Origin: Plecoglossus altivelis
Taxonomy: Eukaryota > Chordata > Actinopteri > Osmeriformes > Plecoglossidae
DNA: 64,000 nt
Direction: 5' to 3'
NCBI GenBank assembly: GCA_036571765.1
Contig: BROE01000019.1
Span: 10,220,374 to 10,284,373 of the forward strand
The notes below the pieces were generated by a model, which was not told the origin of the DNA, made no database searches, and saw only the letters and a list, made by a program, of their open reading frames with translations. Below are positions 57,001-64,000 of this stretch, one piece after another; positions within the stretch are counted from its first letter, which is position 1, and each line of letters opens with the position of its first letter. The translations under genes were made by a program, and so were the position numbers.

Positions 57001-58059
57001 AGGTAGACAGACAGGCAGGCAGGCAGACAGACAGGACCCACCGTCTTGGGGCAGTGTATATATCTGACCAGCGTGAGAATGAGCTGGTGAGTTATGGGAT
57101 CCACCAGGTTTCCCAAGCTGGCGTAACTCTGCAGAACATCATCCAGCGACGTGGCCTCCATCCCCAGGTCCTGACACACACAGACACAAAACACAGACAA
57201 CACACACACCACACACAGACAACACACACACCACACACACACACAACACACACCACGACACACACAGACACACACAGGACACACACACCACAGGAGCACA
57301 CACCCACACAGACACACAGGACACACACACACACACAGACACACACAGACACACACAGACACACACACACACCACACACACAATAATGTCTAGCAAAACA
57401 AAGGAAATCGATTTCTCATGGGGTCTTGGGCTAAACCATCCGCTACTACACAGTTGGATGGAGCGTGAGTTGTGTACCTGGACCTAACTGTGAAGGGATT
57501 CGCTTTAATGATTGGCAACTGGTTCAGGCGGCGTGTTGGTGATTAAAGAGCCGCGCTTTGCGTGTTTTCGCAATAAGTGCAACATCTGCAAATCTAACTT
57601 TTTAGGGACTATTTATTATTCACTTTTGAAATATTTCAGTCTGCGCGGTTTCTGTGTTCCAAAAAAAAAGAAGAAGCACAATTGTTAGTGACGGAATGGG
57701 CTGTGATACAAGAGGCACGAGCTCAAATCAGGCAGTGAAATAATCAGGGCTGGCTGTGGAGCAACGTGAGATAGAAATTAAGACAAAACAAGATTTCTCC
57801 AAGCACGGCGCGCTAATCCGCTCACCTGTCGGAGTTTCTTCAGAAGCTCCATCGCATCTTCTCGTCTCCCAGCCTTGACCGCAACCAGCACCTCCTGAAT
57901 CAAACCGACCCGCCGCTGGTACGGTGGCGGAGACCAAACGCGTCCTACACGTTCACCGGATGATCGCCGCCGGAGCGAGCTCTGAGTCCGTCTCCAAATA
58001 CCGAGCAGGGAGCAGGACCCGGGGTCCGAACCGGTTGCTTTCGTCTGATTAGTCCCCAT
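51785..58059 (-). CDS. lrrc75a: LRRC75A-like leucine-rich repeat protein, four exons, complete
   Basis: Exons in transcript order: 58059-57826, 57170-57042, 54255-54143, 52490-51785, giving 393 residues (human about 344). The N-terminus MGTNQTKATG starts with a myristoylation-like MG. YQRRVGLIQEVLVAVKAGRR, DLGMEATSLDDVL, NLVDPITHQLI, RYIHCPKT, KVCRQLIYHLSPHSQWRR, VELSGIPLSLQD, LELGFTGLTD, LMLNGNCLTRAIL and TWMDLGNNEDIFSLPQ follow in the family order. The last four are degenerate leucine-rich repeats. The match to LRRC75A is closer than to LRRC75B. The molecular function of the family is poorly known. The tail after GHLPTIQEQGEDQ is a Glu/Gly/Arg-rich low-complexity run encoded by a minisatellite, longer than in mammals, and its stop falls within the repeat. 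Confidence 0.93.
52841..52900 (+). pseudogene. inverted fragment of crk exon 2
   Basis: On the plus strand, inside lrrc75a intron 3, the sequence reads AAGAGGG, a diverged patch, then GAACGCTTACGACAAGACAG. That is the 3' end of crk exon 2 (KRVPNAYDKTAL) with a few substitutions and one inserted base. The downstream GT-rich and CT-rich sequence weakly resembles crk intron 2, suggesting a genomic rather than mRNA-derived copy. Translated it gives RLNAYDKTAVTV. Confidence 0.7.
53760..53872. repeat. 21-bp tandem repeat
   Basis: Five imperfect copies of TAGCTAGAGCAGCCCCCATCC. Confidence 0.85.
54143..54255 (-). CDS. lrrc75a: lrrc75a exon 3
   Basis: EGASLSAVEKVCRQLIYHLS, then PHSQWRRQGLFGNKPQP and two bases of a split Ser codon. 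Acceptor CCTTAG, donor GTGAGT. Preceded in the transcript by about 260 bases of CU-rich intron. Confidence 0.94.
54256..54520. repeat. GA-rich tract upstream of lrrc75a exon 3
   Basis: Nearly pure purine on the plus strand, so CU-rich in the transcript and directly joined to the exon 3 acceptor. Confidence 0.85.
54521..57041. other. lrrc75a intron 2
   Basis: Large intron without other exons I can recognise. It holds unique DNA at 54530-55000, a CT tract with three copies of TGTTATTACACAACC at 55015-55135, TG at 55295-55330, GA-rich DNA at 55640-55960 and 56170-56260, and a CAGG/CAGA tetranucleotide region from 56530. Confidence 0.7.
56530..57032. repeat. CAGG/CAGA tetranucleotide repeat
   Basis: About 500 bp of interspersed CAGG and CAGA units reaching to within 10 bases of the lrrc75a exon 2 donor. 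Long open frames here are repeat artefacts. Confidence 0.92.
57042..57170 (-). CDS. lrrc75a: lrrc75a exon 2
   Basis: 43 codons, DLGMEATSLDDVLQSYASLG to RYIHCPKT. Acceptor GTCAG, donor GTGGGT. Flanked by CA repeats upstream and CAGG/CAGA tetranucleotide repeats downstream in the transcript. Confidence 0.95.
57171..57825. other. lrrc75a intron 1, starting with a CA-rich tract
   Basis: CA-rich microsatellite at 57172-57385 next to the exon 2 acceptor; the rest is unique. Confidence 0.75.
57826..58059 (-). CDS. lrrc75a: lrrc75a exon 1
   Basis: 78 codons from MGTNQTKATG to ELLKKLRQ, donor GTGAGC. The start matches the family MGTRQTK-type N-terminus. Confidence 0.93.
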
Positions 58060-58484
58060 TTTGCGTCACAACCAGACTTTCCAAATCTTGTATGTGGGTC
58101 ATCGTTGTCGTCGACACACAGTCAATTTGATCATGCGTGGTGTGGAGAAAGTAAAAAATAAACAAATGGAGCGTAAACTATTGATATGTAGACGTATGAC
58201 GTCTTAGAATACGACACAAGGACCATCCGCGAGCTCCCGTATAGAGTAGAAAACGGAGTGAGACATGTGCCCGGTAAAAACGGATGATTCCCTGTCTCTG
58301 ACCACCGAAATAGCCTATACTGCTATAACAATGCACTTCTGATCCACGATTTAATGATGTACTTCTGTCTTATTCGTATGTCGCTTTGGATAAAATAATC
58401 TCTTACGTAAAAACATTGTGAAATATAATTCCAGCTCACCCTCAAGAAAAGGATGTGCTTCATTTTCAAAGGGCGCTTCCAGAT
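58060..58484 (-). promoter_or_regulatory. lrrc75a upstream region
   Basis: Unique, moderately CpG-rich sequence before the start codon. TGACGTC at 58197-58203 resembles a CRE. No start site can be fixed. Confidence 0.3.
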
Positions 58485-59016
58485 TTCAAGTGCGCGCAGA
58501 ATAAATCCAGCTGCGGACTGAAACACGATAGCGGTTCAACTTCCACCCGACCAGCCGTGTGGACAACAGGGCGAAAAATGGGGAAAAACGATAAACAAAT
58601 GATCCAAATTGTGATGCGCATATGCACCCATAAGCCGAAAGCGACATTTCAAGGTGGGCTAATAAGACACAAGATGCCATTCGATAACTTTTACATCGTA
58701 AACTTTTGCAACAAACAGAAGATGTTTGCATGATACGCGTCCTTTTCAAAAGGAAGCTGGAGAGAAATATGAAATACGTCAAACTAACCATGACGGCATA
58801 TAAACCCGCGGCTTAAAATGTACCACAAACATAGAGACATTTATAAGATCACATCGATCCTCAGTTCACATATATACATTATAAAATGTAAACAAAAACA
58901 TGCAAACGCACATATTGCACATGCTGGAGAGAGGGGGGAGAAGGAGGGGGGAGCAGGAGGAGGGAGAAGGAGGGGGGAGCAGGAGGAGACAGAGGAGAGA
59001 GGGAGGGGGAGCAGGG
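58485..59016. repeat. 532-bp tandem duplication, unit 1
   Basis: Starts TTCAAGTGCGCGCAG and ends in a GGA-rich tract. The next unit repeats about 450 bp with no difference that I can find. Confidence 0.93.
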
Positions 59017-59467
59017 TTCAAGTGCGCGCAGAATAAATCCAGCTGCGGACTGAAACACGATAGCGGTTCAACTTCCACCCGACCAGCCGTGTGGACAACA
59101 GGGCGAAAAATGGGGAAAAACGATAAACAAATGATCCAAATTGTGATGCGCATATGCACCCATAAGCCGAAAGCGACATTTCAAGGTGGGCTAATAAGAC
59201 ACAAGATGCCATTCGATAACTTTTACATCGTAAACTTTTGCAACAAACAGAAGATGTTTGCATGATACGCGTCCTTTTCAAAAGGAAGCTGGAGAGAAAT
59301 ATGAAATACGTCAAACTAACCATGACGGCATATAAACCCGCGGCTTAAAATGTACCACAAACATAGAGACATTTATAAGATCACATCGATCCTCAGTTCA
59401 CATATATACATTATAAAATGTAAACAAAAACATGCAAACGCACATATTGCACATGCTGGAGAGAGGG
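59017..59467. repeat. 532-bp tandem duplication, unit 2
   Basis: Copy of unit 1 up to CATGCTGGAGAGAGGG, after which the purine-rich tails diverge. Each unit has a CATATAAACCCGCGG element (about 58797 and 59329) that looks TATA-like on the plus strand. Confidence 0.93.
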
Positions 59468-59870
59468 CGTGAGAAGGGGGAGGAGTTAGGAGGAGGAGAA
59501 GGAGGGGGAGAGGGGGTGAAGCAGGAGGCAGACAGAGGCAGAGAGGAGGGAGCAGGGGGAGGGAGGTGTAGGGGTGAGAGGGAGGGGAGCAGGGGAGGGG
59601 GAAGCAGGGGTAGGGGTTGCAGGGGGGAGGGAGGGGTGCAGGGCGTTAAGGGTGGTGCAGGTGAGTGAGAGGGAGGGGGAGCATGGGAAGGGGGGTGCAG
59701 GGGAGAGAGGGGGAGGGAGGTAGGAGGGGTGAGAGGAGGGGAGCATAGCCGGAAGGGTGCAGGGGAGAGAGGGAGGGAAGAAAAGGAAGGAAAGAGAGAG
59801 AGAAAAAAAAAAGAGAGAGAGGGAGGGGTAGGGGGGGGTGAGAGGGAGGGGTGAGGCGTTTGGGAACAGG
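59460..59870. repeat. G/A-rich tract
   Basis: About 400 bp of GGGAGG-type purine-rich repeat on the plus strand. Predicted proline/serine-rich frames on the other strand are artefacts. Confidence 0.85.
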
Positions 59871-61379
59871 GAGCTCCAACAGCAGGGGCTGAGAGCATGT
59901 CTTATTGAAGCAAACACAAAGAAACAAACATTATATTATGAATTCTGGTAACTAGCAAGGTGGTCACTTCAAACTGCAATCACTTCAAAGGAGCCGTCAT
60001 CAACACTACCACAGACCCCTCCAGCTTCATGTCGTATATTACACATGTATCTTCATCGTGCATCGTCAGCGCAACCATGAGCCAGAGCATATCACACTCA
60101 CACGTTATCACACGTTATCACAGGTTACCAACTAACACTGAATAATCACTCTGACTCCTGGTTCAGCTTAACTCATCAGTAGGCTAATATCTGCAATCCC
60201 GTTGTTAAATAACTTGTAGATGAATCAACAGGAGACAGGAACTACTTGTTTGTTACCCACAGAAGGGCTGTTTATTTATCGTGTTCCAAGACACAAATCC
60301 AGACTTGGAATCTCCAGAGGTCCACCCACATTATTAACCCCGCATGGACCATAGGTTTCTCTTTGCGCATTCATTTGAATATTTGTACTTGCTACGAATA
60401 GTTCAACGTGGCTATTTATACTGCAAAGATATACAGTCAGACAGAGAGACACAGAGAGGGAGATGGAGACAGAGAGTAGGAGACAGAGAGAGACTGAGAC
60501 AGAGAGACGGAGAGAGGTAGACTGAGAGACTGAGAGGGAGACAGAGAGACAGAGAGAGGGAGACAGAGAGAGGGAGACTGAGGGAGATGAAGAGAGGGAG
60601 ACAAAGAGAGGGAAAGCAGTGTATTTGAGAGTAGTGAGGGTGAATTGTCTTGATCTGACGATTATGGTTTGTATCTGAGGTAGGGCTGCGTGAGTTTGAG
60701 TATCAACAAGTGCTTTTCTTTGTTCAGAAATGGCCTTGGCCAATAAACATGAACTAAGAACAGCGTAGGGCAGAATTCAGTACGTCACATAAGTCTGAAA
60801 GGGAACTTCACATTTGAAATAAGGTCGTCTAAAAGATGTTCACTGCACATGAAAGATTGTCGGCGGTGTTCCATGCTGCATTTTCACAAGGATAAACGGT
60901 GCTCTTACAGAGCCCTCCATCATTCTCCACGTTTAGAAAATAGGGTCTTTTTTAACGTTACGAAAGATTTCTTTTTCTACAACACATCATTAAATGACGT
61001 AAGCAGAGTGATGTATTAGTATCGACTAGTTTTTACTCCGCCAAGACTGAAATAAAATCCAGACAAGCACTTAAAAAAGGGGTATTTCTGTGTAAATGGT
61101 CTCTATAAACTATCCCCCTGACACTACATGAATAAAAGCCTGATTTATATGACCAGGACATGCAGTGCTTAAGAAATGTGAAACATTTGAGTGGGTACCA
61201 ACGCGCTAGACCAATCGGAACACAGCTGTTTCGCAACTAACGCACCGTAACCAATAAGCACCAGGCACGACAGGGACAAACGCATCCGGGCAGCACTGTT
61301 GGAGGTTGCCGTGAGAACGCCAGCAGTCCCTCAGCATGAGGCCTGCACGCACGCCGTGTGTCCCTGCGACGCCATGCTC
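59871..61379. other. intergenic / possible poldip2 distal 3'UTR
   Basis: Mostly unique DNA with a GA/CAGA-type tract at 60436-60615. No conserved coding sequence seen. Minus-strand AATAAA at 60271-60276. Confidence 0.5.
60271..60276 (-). promoter_or_regulatory. possible polyadenylation signal for the distal poldip2 exon
   Basis: AATAAA about 1.1 kb past the stop of the distal terminal exon at 61380. Motif only. Confidence 0.2.
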
Positions 61380-61494
61380 TTAGAAGAGGAAGGAGTACGG
61401 GCTGTCCCGATGGCCATGGCTGTCCAGGGAGAACGAAGGGATGGCCACTTCGAACGTGGATCCTCCGTTGGCTCGCTGACACGTAAACGTGCCC
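61380..61494 (-). CDS. second ApaG-type terminal exon (B), likely alternative last exon of poldip2
   Basis: After acceptor CCGTAG, one base completes a codon and the frame reads GTFTCQRANGGSTFEVAIPS, FSLDSHGHRDSPYSFLF, then TAA. It aligns with exon A over its first 25 residues (G.[YF]..xR.NG...F[DE]V.IP.FSL[DE]S) and has the same splice phase. It therefore looks like a diverged duplicate of the last exon, usable instead of exon A. It could also be a decaying duplicate. Confidence 0.68.
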
Positions 61495-61588
61495 CTACGG
61501 AGGGAGGAGAGGACTGGTGAACCACAGAGTAGACTCACCAAGGATGGAGGAGACGTTCAAACATGGTAGCTTCTCTATATAACCCACA

Positions 61589-61692
61589 GCTATGCTAACA
61601 CCATAATATATAATATATATAATATATAACCCCTAACACAGCTATGCTAACACCATAATATATAATATATATAATATATAACCCACAGCTAA
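61589..61692. repeat. 52-bp repeat with AT palindrome, two copies
   Basis: Units start at 61589 and 61641 with GCTATGCTAACACC and contain ATAATATATAATATATAT. Confidence 0.85.
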
Positions 61693-62015
61693 CACAGCTA
61701 TGCTAACCAGAACCCAGAAGCCTAACCTGGTACTCACGCATCACACAGAGACATAGAGACAGACAAATCTGACAGACAGACAAACATTCAGACAGCCACA
61801 CAGACAAACAGCCAGCCAGCCAGACACACACACACACAGACAGACAGACACAGACAGACAGACACAGCCAGCCAGACACAGACAGCCAGACACAGCCAGC
61901 CAGCCAGACAGGCTTCCCCAGTTTCGACAGCTTGGATCTTGCCTAACGTGTGTTCATCCTGTACATCTCAGATGTAGAAAAGCGCTGAGGCAAGTGAAAA
62001 TAGTCGTTCAACACG

Positions 62016-62021
62016 TTTATT
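62016..62021 (-). promoter_or_regulatory. possible polyadenylation signal for poldip2 exon A
   Basis: AATAAA about 0.9 kb past the exon A stop and upstream of exon B. It would allow exon A transcripts to end before exon B. Confidence 0.25.
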
Positions 62022-62739
62022 TGGAATCGTCGAATCACAACTCCATGGTGATGTGATGGGGCTTTAATCACAAGGACTGTGACGATTACAGCGAATGTAG
62101 CAACAACAAACTTAATAGTCCATGTGGCTTCATGGATTTCCTCATCATACACTATACATTTACTTAATTGTTTATTAAATATATTTAACACTTATATATT
62201 ACAATACACGTTTATGTTTAAATTACAAAAATGTACAATTGTGACAACAATTGAGAAGGTTCTAGCCGTTTTAGACTACATCGTCTACAGTACATTGATC
62301 TTGGAATACGATCCAGGACAACTATGTTGTGTTTATTATGCATGTGTTGGGATCTAGCAGGAATCAAACAGCATAATGTCTGTACTGTGACCCATCTAGC
62401 AGCAGAACTCACAGCTCATTCACAGCTTGCTATACCTCTGTGTATCAGAGGCTCACACAGGTCAAAGTTCATCCGCAGGTTCCCAGGTATGGGAAACAGC
62501 TGCCCAAGTTCTGCACTTACTCCTGGACAACACCACCTTTTAACTCAGGACAGACACACATGATCCTTTTCTTCAAGGTGTGAGAACAGTCTTTGGGCTC
62601 CAGTCTGGGAGCTACTGCAGCAAAGCCTGCCTGTGCTCCTATCTGAAGCAGCACCATCCTGCATGTACCTATGAACCTGGCCTGCTAGCCCAGATCCTGC
62701 AGATGGGATGGTGGCCCTGCGCAGAGACTGCATGAGGAG

Positions 62740-62910
62740 GGGAGATGGCTTTAGGAGGGCAGAGAGGGGAGCTGGGGTAGGGGGGGGCAGAGAGGGGAGC
62801 TGGGTTTAGGGGGGCAGGGTTGTCAGGGGGGCAGGACTTTCAGGGGGCAGGGCTGTCAGGGGGGCAGGGCTGTCGGGGGGCAGGGCTGTCAGGGGGGCAG
62901 CGTTAACCGG
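62740..62910. repeat. G-rich minisatellite next to poldip2 exon A
   Basis: About eight imperfect units of GGGGGGCAGGGCTGTCA, ending a few bases from the stop codon, so it is in the 3'UTR. Confidence 0.85.
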
Positions 62911-62917
62911 GGGGGCC

Positions 62918-63047
62918 TCATGCCAGAGAGGTGAAGGGACCGGGCAGGAAGCCGTTGGGCGTATCGTCTTTCTTGCTTTCGAGTGAAAAGGGCGGGATGC
63001 GGACGTCAAAGAAGGTGCCGTTGGGTCTCTCGAGGCGGTAGGAGCCC
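62918..63047 (-). CDS. poldip2: POLDIP2 terminal exon A (end of ApaG domain), partial gene
   Basis: POLDIP2 (PDIP38) binds the polymerase delta p50 subunit and PCNA and also acts in mitochondria with CLPX. It has a YccV-like and an ApaG domain. This exon, after acceptor CTGCAG, completes a split codon and reads GSYRLERPNGTFFDVRIPPF then SLESKKDDTPNGFLPGP and ends FTSLA with TGA. The segment ERPNG..FDVRIPPFSLES is the signature end of the POLDIP2 ApaG domain (human ERPDG..FDVRIPPFSLESNKD). Phase requires a preceding TG, which fits the family MWGT. Upstream exons must lie beyond 64000. FBXO3 also has an ApaG domain but does not end this way. Confidence 0.88.
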
Positions 63048-64000
63048 CTGCAGAGGGCAACACAAGGACAGGCGTGGTCAGAACAGCCCTCCTGCCTGGT
63101 CCCCTGCTGTGGTAGGGTGACAACCAGAGCCCAGCGTGGCTCCCCCCAGCGTAGCCCCCCAACCCCCAGTATGGACTGGATATATCCACACCTTAACACT
63201 CAATACCAACATATAACATAGGTTTGTCCACAAACGGAAACACACAAACACACACACACTCTTTGTGTTCCCATCTAACAATCCCCCCTTCTGCACTGAG
63301 ACAGAAGGTCTACAGGCACTTCAGATGGACTCCACACCTTTTCCAACCAATAAAGAAGGAAAGTCTCTGGTCTCCAGGAAACCATAGCAATTACAAGAGG
63401 CGCAGGCCTTACAGCAAAACCAGGACTCTCCTCTGATTACACATCAGCACCAGCAGCTCTGCTGGAGTCACCTGAACCACACTAAGGCAGCACAGGTGAC
63501 TGTTTTCTCATCACCAACGAGGGAGGAAGGATGGAGGGGGGGAGGGAATGGAGGAGGAGGGAGGAGAGGGAGGGAGTGGGGAGAGAGGAGGGAGGGAAGA
63601 GAGGGAGGGAGCGCAGGAGGGACGGAGGGGAGAGGAGGCCGGGAGATGGGCGAGGAAGGAGGAAGGAGATAGGAGCGGTGACTCATATCTCAGGGAGACT
63701 AAACGGTCTGTGCTCTTCTAAACACGGCATGTGAAAATAGGATCAGAAGATGATCCCACAGGTATACTTCAGAGACCAAGCACACCACAAAACTGTTGCC
63801 TAAGCCAGGCTTTTCAAATGTTCTTTAATTTAAATACTAAAATCTAAGTGGCAAGTAGATTTTAAAGTTTGTGAAATTCAGTAGCGTAAAAAAAAACCCC
63901 TCGAAGCCAAATCAAGTAATGTTGTTAAATAATTATGACTTAAAACTGACCAAGATCATTGTAATAATGTGTTTGCCCGTCATCGAAACTGCATCTTCTC
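63048..64000. other. poldip2 intron upstream of exon A
   Basis: No other poldip2 exon recognised up to the window end. GGA-rich tract at 63515-63665; the rest is unique. Confidence 0.6.

Larger units (their letters stand above)
61495..62917. other. between the two poldip2 terminal exons
   Basis: Holds a duplicated AT-palindrome at 61589-61692, a CAGA/CAGC tract at 61740-61910, unique AT-rich DNA at 61920-62730 and a G-rich repeat (GGGGGGCAGGGCTGTCA type) at 62740-62910. No further exon seen. Confidence 0.65.

Noticed and set aside
56313..57386. 357-codon Arg/Gln/Asp-rich frame and 292-codon Cys/Leu-rich antisense frame
   Set aside because: They translate CAGG/CAGA and CA repeats. The antisense frame overlaps real lrrc75a exon 2 only by chance of reading through its introns.
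58455..59323. Identical 92-101-codon frames in both 532-bp units
   Set aside because: Identity follows from the duplication; the sequences show no known domain and no coding signature.

Overview
The window looks like nuclear DNA of a ray-finned fish. Four conserved vertebrate genes can be read, all on the minus strand and all split by introns with GT/AG borders. The rest is dominated by microsatellites, minisatellites and small palindromic DNA transposons of the kind common in teleosts. I cannot name the species. The four human orthologues (YWHAE, CRK, LRRC75A, POLDIP2) are, as far as I recall, all on chromosome 17, so the block is probably old synteny that has been locally rearranged.

Layout: positions 1 to about 29,200 hold no gene I can support. 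This part is a gene-poor flank packed with CT/GA tracts, CA/TG tracts and long tandem arrays: 17-bp at 8.5-10.0 kb, 36-bp at 14.3-15.0 kb, a 27+29-bp dimer at 15.4-15.9 kb, 26-bp at 16.5-17.9 kb and 38-bp at 23.6-24.1 kb. It also has a nested palindrome at 5.3-6.0 kb and a tRNA-Cys-like SINE fragment at 27.9 kb.

From 29.6 to 43.3 kb lies ywhae (14-3-3 epsilon) with six coding exons. Its introns carry a 47-bp G-rich array and a 39-bp array. A 3.4-kb direct tandem duplication at 33.4-40.2 kb copies exon 2 and part of exon 3. Neither copy of exon 2 is in frame as written, which points to unpolished or falsely duplicated assembly more than to biology.

From 46.5 to 49.6 kb lies crk (SH2-SH3-SH3 adaptor), complete in three exons. 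From 51.8 to 58.1 kb lies lrrc75a, complete in four exons, with an acidic C-terminal tail encoded by a 63-bp minisatellite. At 61.4-63.0 kb is the 3' end of poldip2. It has two alternative ApaG-domain terminal exons in the same splice phase; the rest of the gene lies beyond 64 kb.

The genes are ordinary signalling and housekeeping genes (two phosphopeptide-recognition adaptors, a poorly characterised LRR protein, a polymerase/mitochondrial interactor). They do not form a pathway-like cluster. I found no clear new system. The most interesting items are the second poldip2 last exon, the ywhae exon duplication, an inverted fragment of crk exon 2 inside an lrrc75a intron, the repeat-coded lrrc75a tail, and a 532-bp, apparently perfect, duplication upstream of lrrc75a.
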